A stretch of DNA of 64,000 nucleotides, taken from positions 1,488,001-1,552,000 of the forward strand of contig NZ_CP134500.1 of the NCBI RefSeq assembly GCF_031760065.1. The letters run 5' to 3'. Each line of letters begins with the position of its first letter. Within the stretch, counting starts at the first letter, position 1. Origin of the DNA: Streptomyces durocortorensis (GTDB lineage Bacteria; Actinomycetota; Actinomycetes; Streptomycetales; Streptomycetaceae). The notes beneath the pieces are model-generated. The model saw only the letters and a program-made list of their open reading frames with translations. It did not search any database and had not been told where the DNA came from. The position numbers were made by a program, and so were the translations under genes. Below are positions 17,190-28,454 of this stretch, in pieces.

Positions 17190-17852
17190 TCACTCCTCGC
17201 GCGTCGGGTCCTCGCCGCGGTCCAGGGCCTTCCACAGCTCCTCGGGCCGCTCCGGGTCGGGGGCGGTGCGGGGGGCCTTGCGGGGGCGGGGGGTGCCGTC
17301 GCGTTCGTACTTCGCGGACATGGCGGGCCAGCGGCCGCCGTAGCGCAGGGCGAGGAGCCCGGCGAGCAGGATCAGCAGGCCCCCGGCGGCCGTGACGTAG
17401 GGCCAGGCGGTGTGGCTGAGGGCGTGCACCGTGGCCGCCGCGTCACCGGTGGTGCGGGCGGCCTCCTCGTCGAGGGCGCTGCTGTCGCCCGCCCCGGCCC
17501 AGGCGCTGACCGCGGCTCCGAGGCCGCTGAGGGCGAGGAGGGCCGCGACGATCCGGCGCCCCGCGCCGCGCACCGCGAAGACGGCGACGAGGGCGGCGAG
17601 CCCGACGACGGCGAGAGCGGCGGGGACGCCCGTGACGTCCCGGCCGTCGGCGGTCAGCGGCAGTGCGCCGCCGCCGGTGGCCGCCTGCCCCTCCGCCCAC
17701 GTCTGCCCGGAGGCGAGGAGCACGACGGTCGCGCCCGCCGCGCCGAGGAGCAGACCGGCCGCGAGACTGCGGCGGCTCCCGGCGGAGTCGGGGGCGGTGT
17801 CGGCGGTTCGGGCACGGGGCTGGGGTACGGGGACGGCACTCACGCCCTCCAC
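17190..17852 (-). CDS. Trp-region conserved membrane protein (TIGR02234 type)
   Basis: A 220-residue membrane protein directly downstream of trpE (14-base gap), matching the actinobacterial family called Trp region conserved hypothetical membrane protein. It has about four hydrophobic segments: LAAGLLLGAAGATVVLLASG, then an outside loop with the family feature QTWAEG, then ALAVVGLAALVAVFAV, IVAALLALSGLGAAVSA, and YVTAAGGLLILLAGLLAL. The Arg/Glu-rich C-terminus (RPEELWKALDRGEDPTREE) is cytoplasmic. GTG 17852 has AGGGG upstream. No function is known; its constant linkage to trp genes suggests a link to anthranilate or tryptophan, which is inference. Confidence 0.8.
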   Translation of the reverse strand: MEGVSAVPVPQPRARTADTAPDSAGSRRSLAAGLLLGAAGATVVLLASGQTWAEGQAATGGGALPLTADGRDVTGVPAALAVVGLAALVAVFAVRGAGRRIVAALLALSGLGAAVSAWAGAGDSSALDEEAARTTGDAAATVHALSHTAWPYVTAAGGLLILLAGLLALRYGGRWPAMSAKYERDGTPRPRKAPRTAPDPERPEELWKALDRGEDPTREE

Positions 17853-17866
17853 TATCCCCTACCGGT

Positions 17867-19360
17867 TCAGCGTTCGTTGAGCCGGTTGGCCGTATGGACG
17901 GCGCGGAGCACGGCGGCGGCCTTGTTGCGGCACTCGGTGTCCTCGGCGACCGGGTCGGAGTCGGCGACGACACCCGCTCCGGCCTGTACGTACGCGGTGC
18001 CGTCGCGGAGCAGGGCGGTACGGATGGCGATGGCGGTGTCGGAGTCCCCGGCGAAGTCGAGGTAGCCGACGCAGCCCCCGTACAGGCCCCGGCGGCTCGG
18101 CTCCAGCTCCTCGATGATCTGCATCGCGCGGGGCTTGGGGGCGCCGGAGAGGGTGCCCGCGGGGAAGCAGGCGGTCAGTACGTCGAAGGCGGTGCGGTCC
18201 TCGGTGACGCGTCCGGTGACGGTGGAGACGATGTGCATGACGTGGGAGTACCGCTCGATCGACATGAAGTCGACGACCTCGACGCTGCCCGGTTCGCAGA
18301 CCCGGCCCAGGTCGTTGCGTCCGAGGTCGACGAGCATCAGGTGCTCGGCGCGCTCCTTGGGGTCGGCGAGCAGCTCATCGGCGAGGGCCTGGTCCTCCTG
18401 CGGGGTGGCCCCGCGGTGCCGGGTCCCGGCGATCGGGTGGACCATGGCCCGCCCGTCCTCGACCTTGACGAGGGCCTCGGGGCTGGAGCCGACGACGTCG
18501 AACCCGTCGAAGCGGAAGAGGTACATGTACGGGGACGGGTTGGTGGCCCGCAGCACCCGGTAGACGTCCAGGGCGCTCGCGGTGCACGGGGTCTCGAAGC
18601 GCTGGGAGGGGACCACCTGGAAGGCCTCACCGGCGCGGATGCGCTCCTTAATGTCCTCGACGGCCGCCTGGTAGGCCTCGCCGCCCCACAGGGCGGTGTA
18701 CGGGGGCAGCTCGGACGGGGGCAGGGCGGCGGGGGCGTTCTCGACGGGGCGGCGCAGGTCCTGTTCCATCGCGTCGAGGCGGGCGACGGCGTCGGCGTGG
18801 GCCTCGTCGACGCCGGTGGAGAGGTCGTTGTGGTTGATCGCGTTGGCGATCAGCAGGACGGTGCCGTTCTGGTGGTCGAGGACGGCGAGGTCCGAGGTGA
18901 GGAGCATGGTCAGCTCGGGGAGCTTCAGGTCGTCGCCGCCGTGCTCGCCGATCTTCTCCAGGCGGCGCACGATGTCGTAGCCGAGGTAGCCGACCATGCC
19001 GCCGGTGAAGGGCGGCAGTCCCTCGTCGACGACCAGGTCTCGCGGGGTGTGCAGGGTCTCGACGGTGGCCCGCAGGGCCTCCAGCGGATCGCCGTCCACC
19101 GGGACGCCGACGGGCGGGGTGCCCAGCCAGTGGGCCTCGCCGTCGCGGGCGGTGAGGGTGGCGTCGCTGCGGACGCCGATGAACGAGTAGCGCGACCAGG
19201 TCCGGCCGTTCTCCGCGGACTCCAGCAGGAAGGTGCCGGGGCGTTCGGCGGCGAGCTTGCGGTACAGGCCGACGGGGGTGTCGCCGTCCGCGAGGAGGCG
19301 GCGGCTGACGGGAACGACGCGCCGGTCGACGGCCAGCTTGCGGAAGGTGTCGAGATCCAT
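17867..19360 (-). CDS. trpE: Anthranilate synthase component I
   Basis: TrpE makes anthranilate from chorismate using ammonia supplied by TrpG. The 497-residue protein shows the N-terminal feedback element [15 protein letters not shown] (LLES-x10-S, the tryptophan-binding pattern of inhibitable enzymes), then [62 protein letters not shown], and the C-terminal [22 protein letters not shown] of chorismate-utilising enzymes. ATG start at 19360. hisI ends 11 bases upstream on the same strand, so the two are co-transcribed. No trpG or trpD is present in the window. Confidence 0.96.
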   Translation of the reverse strand: MDLDTFRKLAVDRRVVPVSRRLLADGDTPVGLYRKLAAERPGTFLLESAENGRTWSRYSFIGVRSDATLTARDGEAHWLGTPPVGVPVDGDPLEALRATVETLHTPRDLVVDEGLPPFTGGMVGYLGYDIVRRLEKIGEHGGDDLKLPELTMLLTSDLAVLDHQNGTVLLIANAINHNDLSTGVDEAHADAVARLDAMEQDLRRPVENAPAALPPSELPPYTALWGGEAYQAAVEDIKERIRAGEAFQVVPSQRFETPCTASALDVYRVLRATNPSPYMYLFRFDGFDVVGSSPEALVKVEDGRAMVHPIAGTRHRGATPQEDQALADELLADPKERAEHLMLVDLGRNDLGRVCEPGSVEVVDFMSIERYSHVMHIVSTVTGRVTEDRTAFDVLTACFPAGTLSGAPKPRAMQIIEELEPSRRGLYGGCVGYLDFAGDSDTAIAIRTALLRDGTAYVQAGAGVVADSDPVAEDTECRNKAAAVLRAVHTANRLNER

Positions 19361-19371
19361 GGCCGGTGACC

Positions 19372-19752
19372 TTACTGGTCGAGGAGGGGAAGCACGTCGG
19401 CGTCGAAGCAGGTGCGGTCGCCGGTGTGGCAGGCGGCGCCCGTCTGGTCGACCTTGACCAGCACGGTGTCGGCGTCGCAGTCCAGGGCGACGGACTTCAC
19501 CCGCTGGATGTGGCCGGATGTGTCGCCCTTGACCCAGTACTCCTGGCGGCTGCGTGACCAGTAGGTGCAGCGGCCCGTGGTGAGGGTGCGGTGCAGTGCC
19601 TCGTCGTCCATCCAGCCGAGCATCAGCACCTCGCCGGTGTCGTACTGCTGGGCGATGGCCGGGACCAGGCCGTCGGCGCCGCGCTTGAGGCGGGCGGCGA
19701 TGGCGGGGTCGAGGCTGCTGGCGGGCGGCGTGGGGCCGGGCGTGCTGGTCAT
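19372..19752 (-). CDS. hisI: Phosphoribosyl-AMP cyclohydrolase
   Basis: HisI opens the purine ring of phosphoribosyl-AMP in the third step of histidine synthesis. It is a 126-residue stand-alone enzyme, not fused to HisE. Metal-binding residues are Asp91, Asp93 and Asp95 with Cys92 in [13 protein letters not shown], and Cys108/Cys115 in [12 protein letters not shown]. The core also has [14 protein letters not shown] and [16 protein letters not shown] start at 19752. It sits away from the main his operon, as the first gene of a hisI-trpE unit, which mixes the two chorismate/PRPP-derived amino acid pathways. Confidence 0.96.
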   Translation of the reverse strand: MTSTPGPTPPASSLDPAIAARLKRGADGLVPAIAQQYDTGEVLMLGWMDDEALHRTLTTGRCTYWSRSRQEYWVKGDTSGHIQRVKSVALDCDADTVLVKVDQTGAACHTGDRTCFDADVLPLLDQ

Positions 19753-19836
19753 GGGCCCATTGTGCCGTGACGGCGGAGGCCTTCCGGGCGGACGTCCACT
19801 GGGCGGACCCCGGGTGACGGTCGTACGCTGGCGGGC

Positions 19837-20469
19837 ATGTCGACCCATGCGAAGCGTGAACGTCTTCTGCTCGCCGATCTGTTGGAGGCGGCCGGTCCCG
19901 AGGCACTGACCCTGTGCGACGGCTGGAAGACCCGCGATCTGGCCGCCCATGTGGTGGTCCGGGAACGCCGCGCGGACGCGGCGGGCGGGCTGGTGCTGGG
20001 GGCCCTGAAGGCCCGGCTGGAGCGGGTGCAGGCGGAGTTCGCGGCGAAGCCGTACGAGGAACTGATCCAGCTGATCCGGACGGGCCCGCCCCGGTTCTCC
20101 CCGATGTCCCTCAAGCAGATCGACGAGGCGGCGAACACCGTGGAGTTCTTCGTCCACACGGAGGACGTGCGGCGGGCCCAGCCCGACTGGTCGCGCCGCG
20201 AGCTGGACCCGGTCTTCACCGATGTGCTCTGGTCGCACATCGAGAAGACCGCCCGGCTGCTGGGCCGCCGCTCCCCGGTGGGCCTGGTGCTGCGCCGCCC
20301 GGACGGCCAGACGGCGGTGGCCCACAAGGGCACCCCGGTGGTGACGGTGACCGGGGAGCCCGCCGAGCTGCTGCTGTTCGCGTACGGCCGGCAGAGCGCG
20401 GCGGACGTCGAGCTGGAGGGCGACAAGGACGCGGTGGAGCGGGTGGGGACGGCCGAGCTGGGGATGTAG
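19837..20469 (+). CDS. TIGR03085-type metal-binding protein (DinB/maleylpyruvate-isomerase-like)
   Basis: A 210-residue protein of the actinobacterial TIGR03085 family, with a helical-bundle DinB/MDMPI-N-like fold. Blocks are [45 protein letters not shown] (His at the first metal position), [13 protein letters not shown] (second His cluster, HTED), and a C-terminal lipid- or thiol-binding-like segment ([17 protein letters not shown]). Relatives such as mycothiol-dependent maleylpyruvate isomerase bind a divalent metal through three histidines; the substrate here is unknown. It is divergent from hisI, with an 84-base gap, so both promoters must be very short. Confidence 0.75.
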   Translation: MSTHAKRERLLLADLLEAAGPEALTLCDGWKTRDLAAHVVVRERRADAAGGLVLGALKARLERVQAEFAAKPYEELIQLIRTGPPRFSPMSLKQIDEAANTVEFFVHTEDVRRAQPDWSRRELDPVFTDVLWSHIEKTARLLGRRSPVGLVLRRPDGQTAVAHKGTPVVTVTGEPAELLLFAYGRQSAADVELEGDKDAVERVGTAELGM

Positions 20470-20511
20470 GGCCCCTGCGACCTGGAGGACCCGTAGCGGA
20501 AGCCGGACAGG

Positions 20512-20958
20512 TCAGCGGGGCAGTTCGGCGCGGCGCAGCGCGGTGACGGCGAGTCCCGCCGCGCCGCCGCTCGCGCACACCGCCGCGCTGACCGCGAAGA
20601 CCGGACCGGTGCCCCAGAGGGCGACGGCGGCCCCGGTGACGGGGTGGCTGAGCGGGACGACCGCGTACGTGAAGAACGTCGATACGGAGGTGACCCGGCC
20701 CAGGTACGCCGGGTCCGCCGCGGTCTGGACGAGGGCCCCGCACAGGGCCCCGGCCAGGCCGCCGGAGAGGCCCACGAACGCGGCGGTCGCGGCGGCCAGG
20801 GCCACGGAGGGCACCTGTGCCACGGCGGCGATGCCCATCGCGCCGACGAATGCGGTCAGGCACATGACCAGCCCGGCGCGCGGCACCCGGCCCCGAACGG
20901 CGAGCAGGAGGGCGGAGGCGGCCGCCCCGGCGGCGAACCCGGCGACGATCCAGCCCAT
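20512..20958 (-). pseudogene. Truncated MFS transporter remnant (C-terminal part)
   Basis: A 148-residue frame with about four membrane helices (WIVAGFAAGAAASALLLAVRG, VMCLTAFVGAMGIAAVA, ALAAATAAFVGLSGGLAGALCGALVQ, VFAVSAAVCASGGAAGLAVTAL). Its pattern, including PAYLGRVTSVSTFFTYAVVPLSHPVTG, matches the second half of a drug-type MFS transporter. A full member has about 400 residues and 12 helices. The missing N-terminal half is not upstream: the next ten bases already reach the stop of the PucR gene. So it looks like a deletion remnant. The alternative is an independent 4-TM protein; intact frame and normal codon use leave that open. Confidence 0.6.
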
Positions 20959-20967
20959 GCTAGGCCT

Positions 20968-22317
20968 TCAGGTGCCGAGCAGCCGCCGCGCGGCCAGGGC
21001 GAGCGAGACCTCGACCGCGTCCCGGGGGCGGGTCAGGCAGCGGCCGGTGAGCTGTTCGAAGCGGCGGAGGCGGTTGAGGACGGTGTTGCGGTGGCAGTAC
21101 AGCCGCGCGCCCGCCCGCTGTGCCGAGCCGTCCGCGTCCAGCCAGGCGGTGAGGGTCTCCACGATGACGTCCCGGTCGGCGGGGTCGAGCCGGTCCAGCG
21201 GGCCCAGCACCCGGTCGGCCAGCGCGGAGCCGAGGGCCGGGGAGGACACGACGAGGGCATCCGGGAGGTGCTCGTCGAGCAGGACGGTGCCGCCGGAGGC
21301 GGGACAGGCGCGCAGCGCGGTCTCCGCCAGCCGCCGGGCGTCACCGAGCGCGGCCAGACCCTCGACGGCGGAGCCGATCGCGGCGCGGGTCCCGGCCGGG
21401 GCGGTCAGTTCGGCGGCCAGCGCGCTCAGCTCACCCGGCGGGCCCGTCAGCGGCAGGATCGCGAACTCGGCGTCCGGGCCCGGGTGCCAGAGCACCGCCG
21501 CCCCCGGGAACGAGGAGGGCAGCGTCAAGGGCGGACAGGCGGCCGGCTGCGCGGACCGCGGCCCCTGCTCGGCGTGCCGCGTCCGCTGCGGCCCGCCCGC
21601 AGCGACGGCCGGCTGCCGCCCGCGCCCGGTGGCGGCCACCGCGAGCACCGCGTACCGGCCCTGCTCCGGCAGCCCCAGCATGGCGGCCGCCTCGGCGAGG
21701 TCCGCGATCCGGGCGGTCCCGTCGAGCAGGGCTGCGACCATGAGCCGCTGACGGTTCTCGCGCCGCCAGGACAGCCGCCGCTCGGCCTGCCGGTAGGCGT
21801 CCGCGACGATTCCGCAGTGCTCGTCGACGAAGTTCCAGACGTCGGCGGCGACATGGACGAGCAGCCGTACGTCGTCCGGGTCACGGCGGGCGGTCTCGTC
21901 CACGAGGTCCTGCCAGACCATCGCGCCGCCCATCCGGAACGCGTGCAGGACGGCGTCGAGCGGGACGCCCTGTTCGGCGCGGATCTCGCCGATCCCCCGG
22001 GACGCGCGGTGGGCGGCCTCCCGGAACTCCCGGGGCCGGATGAGCGAGCCGACGTTGTGCCGCAGCGAGTGGTGGACCTCCTGCCAGACCTCGGCCCGGT
22101 CTGCGTCGATGGCCGCCCGGTAGCCGGGCTCCTGTTCGTACAGGGCCTCGACGAGCCTGTCGGTGAGGGCCGGCAGCCCGGCGACGAGGACCCGGGCGGC
22201 CCGGTGCAGCACATCGACGGCCTCGCGGTCGGCCAGGGAACGCAGGCGCTGCGGCAACGGCGTCGCGGCGGGCGGTCCGTACGGCGCCCCGATCCGCGAA
22301 CGTACGAGCTGTGGCAT
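20968..22317 (-). CDS. PucR-family (CdaR-like) transcriptional regulator
   Basis: A 449-residue regulator. The N-terminal ~190 residues form a helical sensor region (LPALTDRLVEALYEQEPGYR, RASRGIGEIRAEQGVPLDAVLHAFRMGGAMVWQ), typical of actinobacterial PucR-like proteins. A middle degenerate GGDEF-like part follows, and the C-terminal HTH_30 domain is YCHRNTVLNRLRRFEQLTGR, then RDAVEVSLALAARRLL. The start is ATG 22317 with GGAGG seven bases upstream. The effector is not predictable. It is followed at once by the MFS remnant, which may once have been its target transporter. Confidence 0.85.
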   Translation of the reverse strand: MPQLVRSRIGAPYGPPAATPLPQRLRSLADREAVDVLHRAARVLVAGLPALTDRLVEALYEQEPGYRAAIDADRAEVWQEVHHSLRHNVGSLIRPREFREAAHRASRGIGEIRAEQGVPLDAVLHAFRMGGAMVWQDLVDETARRDPDDVRLLVHVAADVWNFVDEHCGIVADAYRQAERRLSWRRENRQRLMVAALLDGTARIADLAEAAAMLGLPEQGRYAVLAVAATGRGRQPAVAAGGPQRTRHAEQGPRSAQPAACPPLTLPSSFPGAAVLWHPGPDAEFAILPLTGPPGELSALAAELTAPAGTRAAIGSAVEGLAALGDARRLAETALRACPASGGTVLLDEHLPDALVVSSPALGSALADRVLGPLDRLDPADRDVIVETLTAWLDADGSAQRAGARLYCHRNTVLNRLRRFEQLTGRCLTRPRDAVEVSLALAARRLLGT

Positions 22318-22471
22318 GGCGGCCTCCACCGGGAATCGGCCGGCCGCGCGAATCGGCCGGCCCGGCGCACCCGGCCCGGCAGGGCGCGAGCGCGGCCGAA
22401 CGATCCTGACGCCCGCAGAATGACATACCGCCCAGTCGGTACCTAGGGGTCTGCGCGGAACTGGTCATCAC

Positions 22472-22514
22472 GGTCCTGCAACCCCCGGCGGCGGGCGGCG
22501 GGCGTTGCAGGACC
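22472..22514. terminator. Hairpin terminator after hisF
   Basis: Perfect 11-base inverted repeat GGTCCTGCAAC / GTTGCAGGACC with a 21-base GC-rich loop. It lies 18 bases past the hisF stop on the minus strand and ahead of the PucR gene, so it most likely ends the his operon. Confidence 0.7.
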
Positions 22515-22531
22515 CTGGGACACCCCCTGCG

Positions 22532-23287
22532 TCAGCGGACGGGGTGGCCCGCTTCCCGCAGGGCGCCCTTGACCTCGGAGATCCGCAGGTCCCCGAAGTG
22601 GAAGACGGAGGCGGCGAGCACCGCGTCGGCGCCCGCCTCGATCGCCGGGGCGAAGTCCGCGAGGCGGCCCGCGCCGCCGGAGGCGATGACGGGGACGGTG
22701 ACGTGCCGCCGTACCGCCTCGATCATCTCGGTGTCGTAGCCGTCCTTCGTGCCGTCGGCGTCCATCGAGTTGAGCAGGATCTCGCCCGCACCCAGCTCGG
22801 CGGCCCGGTGCGCCCATTCGACGGCGTCGATGCCGGTGCCCCTGCGTCCGCCGTGGGTGGTGACCTCGAAGCTGCCCTCCGGGGTGCGGCGGGCGTCGAC
22901 GGAGAGCACCAGGACCTGGCGTCCGAAGCGTTCGGCGATCTCGCGGATGAGGTCGGGGCGGGCGATGGCGGCGGTGTTGACGCCGACCTTGTCCGCTCCG
23001 GCGCGCAGCAGCTTGTCCACGTCGTCGGGGGTGCGGACGCCGCCGCCGACGGTGAGCGGGATGAAGACCTGCTCGGCGGTGCGGCGGACCACGTCGTACG
23101 TCGTCTCGCGGTCGCCGCTGGAGGCGGTGATGTCGAGGAAGGTCAGCTCGTCGGCGCCCTCGGCGTCGTACAGCTTGGCCATCTCGACGGGGTCACCGGC
23201 ATCGCGCAGGTTCTGGAAGTTGACGCCCTTGACGACCCGGCCGTTGTCGACGTCCAGGCAGGGGATGACCCGTACGGCGAGGCTCAC
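22532..23287 (-). CDS. hisF: Imidazole glycerol phosphate synthase cyclase subunit
   Basis: HisF uses ammonia delivered by HisH to turn PRFAR into imidazole glycerol phosphate and AICAR. It is a 251-residue TIM barrel with catalytic Asp12 ([16 protein letters not shown]) and Asp131 (LVLSVDARR), plus the phosphate loops [11 protein letters not shown] and [11 protein letters not shown]. The GTG start overlaps the ridA stop by four bases. It is the last gene of the operon and is followed by a hairpin terminator. Confidence 0.97.
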   Translation of the reverse strand: MSLAVRVIPCLDVDNGRVVKGVNFQNLRDAGDPVEMAKLYDAEGADELTFLDITASSGDRETTYDVVRRTAEQVFIPLTVGGGVRTPDDVDKLLRAGADKVGVNTAAIARPDLIREIAERFGRQVLVLSVDARRTPEGSFEVTTHGGRRGTGIDAVEWAHRAAELGAGEILLNSMDADGTKDGYDTEMIEAVRRHVTVPVIASGGAGRLADFAPAIEAGADAVLAASVFHFGDLRISEVKGALREAGHPVR

Positions 23288-23700
23288 TTCGTGCCTCCCC
23301 GGTAGGCCTCGACCTCGACCTCGACGACCAGGCTCGGGTCGACGAACCCGGACACGATGATCATGGAGGCGGCGGGGCGCACGGCGTCGAACAGCTCCTT
23401 GTGGGCGCGGCCGACCTCGTCGACGTCCCGGGCGTGCGTGATGTACATCCGGGTGCGGACGACGTCCTCGCGGGCGAGGCCCGCCTGCTCCAGCGCCGCG
23501 AACGCGACGCCGAAGGCGGTGACCGCCTGCTCGTACGGGGAGCCCGCGGAGATCTGGCCGTTCACCACGGAGGTGCAGCCCGCCACCAGGACGAGCCCGT
23601 TGGGAAGCTCGACGGCGCGCGAGTAGCCGAACTTCTCCTCCCAGGGGGCGCCGGTGGAGATCCGGCGCACGGCGGTGGCGGAGGCGGGGGTGTCCGTCAT
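23284..23700 (-). CDS. RidA-family (YjgF/Rid) protein within the his operon
   Basis: A 138-residue RidA-like protein; the family hydrolyses reactive enamine/imine intermediates of PLP enzymes. Visible blocks are [64 protein letters not shown] and [32 protein letters not shown]. The canonical RidA arginine of the EVEAIA-type tail region corresponds to the VRTRMYI strand here. It overlaps hisA upstream (ATGA) and hisF downstream (GTGA). Its co-translation suggests it protects against a by-product of histidine synthesis, which is inference; subgroup assignment within the Rid family is unsure. Confidence 0.85.
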   Translation of the reverse strand: MTDTPASATAVRRISTGAPWEEKFGYSRAVELPNGLVLVAGCTSVVNGQISAGSPYEQAVTAFGVAFAALEQAGLAREDVVRTRMYITHARDVDEVGRAHKELFDAVRPAASMIIVSGFVDPSLVVEVEVEAYRGGTK

Positions 23701-24422
23701 ACGGCTACCGCCTGGAGCGCCTCTTCCAGGGTGAACGCCTTCGCGTACAGCGCCTTGCCGACGATCGCGCCCTCGACGCCTTCGGGGACGAGGAGGGAGA
23801 TCGCGCGGAGGTCGTCGAGCGAGGAGACCCCGCCGGAGGCGACGACCGGGCGGTCGGTGGCGGCGCAGACGTCCCGCAGCAGGCCCAGGTTGGGGCCCTG
23901 GAGGGTGCCGTCCTTGGCGATGTCGGTGACGACGTAGCGGGCGCAGCCCTCGGAGTCGAGGCGGGCCAGGGTCTCGTAGAGGTCGCCGCCGTCGCGGGTC
24001 CAGCCGCGGCCGCGCAGGGTGGTGCCCCGGACGTCGAGGCCGACGGCGATCTTGTCGCCGTGCTCGGCGATGACCTTGGCGACCCACTCCGGGGTCTCCA
24101 GGGCGGCGGTGCCGAGGTTGACGCGGCGGCAGCCGGTGGCGAGGGCGGCCTCCAGCGAGGCGTCGTCGCGGATGCCGCCGGACAGCTCGACCTTGATGTC
24201 CATGGCCCCGGCGACCTCGGCGATCAGTTCCCGGTTGTCACCGGTGCCGAAGGCGGCGTCCAGGTCGACGAGGTGCAGCCACTCGGCCCCGGCGCGCTGC
24301 CAGGCGAGGGCGGCCTCCAGCGGGGAGCCGTAGGAGGTCTCGGAGCCGGACTCACCGTGGACGAGGCGGACGGCCTGGCCGTCACGGACGTCGACGGCGG
24401 GGAGCAGTTCAAGCTTCGGCAT
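23697..24422 (-). CDS. priA: Bifunctional phosphoribosyl isomerase PriA (HisA/TrpF)
   Basis: PriA carries out the Amadori isomerisation of ProFAR in histidine synthesis and of phosphoribosylanthranilate in tryptophan synthesis. It was first found in Streptomyces and replaces TrpF. The 241-residue TIM barrel has catalytic Asp11 ([16 protein letters not shown]) and Asp130 ([21 protein letters not shown], whose Arg/Trp-rich loop is the dual-substrate loop), and the phosphate motifs [10 protein letters not shown] and [13 protein letters not shown]. No trpF is present among the trp genes here, in keeping with this. The start at 24422 shares one base with the hisH stop. Confidence 0.95.
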   Translation of the reverse strand: MPKLELLPAVDVRDGQAVRLVHGESGSETSYGSPLEAALAWQRAGAEWLHLVDLDAAFGTGDNRELIAEVAGAMDIKVELSGGIRDDASLEAALATGCRRVNLGTAALETPEWVAKVIAEHGDKIAVGLDVRGTTLRGRGWTRDGGDLYETLARLDSEGCARYVVTDIAKDGTLQGPNLGLLRDVCAATDRPVVASGGVSSLDDLRAISLLVPEGVEGAIVGKALYAKAFTLEEALQAVAV

Positions 24423-25075
24423 TACAGCGTCTCGATCCAGTTGGTCAGCAGCTGGGCGCCGGCATCGCCGGACTTCTCGGGGTGGAACTGGGTGGCCCAC
24501 AGCGCGCCGTTCTCCACGGCGGCCACGAACCGTTCGCCGTGCGTGGCCCAGGTGACCCTGGGAGCACGGATCTTGGCGTTGGTGACTTCGAGGGACCAGT
24601 CGTGCGCCGCGTAGGAGTGCACGAAGTAGAAGCGGGCCTCGGGGTCCAGGCCCGCGAAGAGCCGGGAGTCCTCGGGAGCCTCGACGGTGTTCCAGCCCAT
24701 GTGCGGGACGACGTCGGCCTTCAGGGGTCCGACCGTACCGGGCCACTCGTCCAGGCCCTCGGTCTCCACACCGTGCTCGATGCCGCGCTCGAACAGGATC
24801 TGCATCCCGACGCAGATGCCCATGACGGGGCGGCCGCCGGAGAGCCTGCGGCCGATGATCCAGTCGCCGCGGGCCCGCTTCAGCCCGTCCATGCAGGCGG
24901 AGAACGCGCCGACGCCGGGGACGAGGAGCCCGTCGGCGGCCATCGCACGGTCGTAGTCGCGGGTGATCTCGACGTCCGCGCCGACGTGGGCGAGGGCCCG
25001 CTCCGCGGAGCGGACGTTGCCGAAGCCGTAGTCGAAGACGACGACCTTTTTCCTGCCAGTCGTTTTGTCAGTCAC
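24422..25075 (-). CDS. hisH: Imidazole glycerol phosphate synthase amidotransferase subunit
   Basis: HisH is the class I glutaminase that feeds ammonia to HisF. It has 217 residues, with the nucleophile Cys88 in [14 protein letters not shown], the oxyanion region [14 protein letters not shown], and the His/Glu pair in [14 protein letters not shown] near the C-terminus. The Lys-rich N-terminal extension [10 protein letters not shown] precedes [14 protein letters not shown]. The GTG start lies ten bases after the stop of the small membrane protein gene. Confidence 0.96.
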   Translation of the reverse strand: MTDKTTGRKKVVVFDYGFGNVRSAERALAHVGADVEITRDYDRAMAADGLLVPGVGAFSACMDGLKRARGDWIIGRRLSGGRPVMGICVGMQILFERGIEHGVETEGLDEWPGTVGPLKADVVPHMGWNTVEAPEDSRLFAGLDPEARFYFVHSYAAHDWSLEVTNAKIRAPRVTWATHGERFVAAVENGALWATQFHPEKSGDAGAQLLTNWIETL

Positions 25076-25085
25076 AGCGTGCCTC

Positions 25086-25249
25086 TCAGTCCCACAGGCC
25101 CTGGATCCGCAGGACGCCCGCCACCAGGCACATCACGGAGCCGATCGACAGCAGCACGATGACGCCCTTGGGCATCCCCTGCTTGGCGAAGGAGTAGACG
25201 CCGCCGGCCAGGAAGAGGCCGACGACGATCAGGATGGTGTTGAGGCCGG

Positions 25250-25253
<4 letters not shown>
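25086..25253 (-). CDS. Small membrane protein between hisB and hisH
   Basis: A 55-residue protein with two membrane helices ([20 protein letters not shown], and [20 protein letters not shown]) joined by a short QGMPKG loop. The GTG start overlaps the hisB stop (GTGA) and hisH starts ten bases after it, so it is fully embedded in the operon. I do not recognise a named family; in memory a similar tiny gene sits here in other streptomycetes. The function is unknown. Confidence 0.75.
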
Positions 25254-28295
<3,042 letters not shown>

Positions 28296-28335
28296 ACGGC
28301 AATTCTCGCAGACCGCCGCAGGCCGCCGGTCGCCC

Positions 28336-28352
28336 GTATCACTGGCTGATAC
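28336..28352. promoter_or_regulatory. Candidate operator between hisD and the divergent gene
   Basis: Perfect inverted repeat GTATCA-ctggc-TGATAC in the 159-base space between the divergent hisD (start 28295) and the gene starting at 28455. The size and symmetry fit a dimeric repressor site, and its place would let it act on the hisD promoter. No HisR-type regulator is in the window and no T-box was recognised upstream of hisD. Confidence 0.4.
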
Positions 28353-28454
28353 ATGTCTCGGCCATGTCCGGCTGTCACTGCTGACCGCTAGCTTTCATCG
28401 CGTCACAGAGAGGGAAGAACAGCACTACAGCACGTGTGCACGGAGGGAGCGGCC

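Noticed and set aside
28296..28454. T-box or his leader peptide upstream of hisD
   Set aside because: No T-box core and no run of histidine codons are visible in this short gap.
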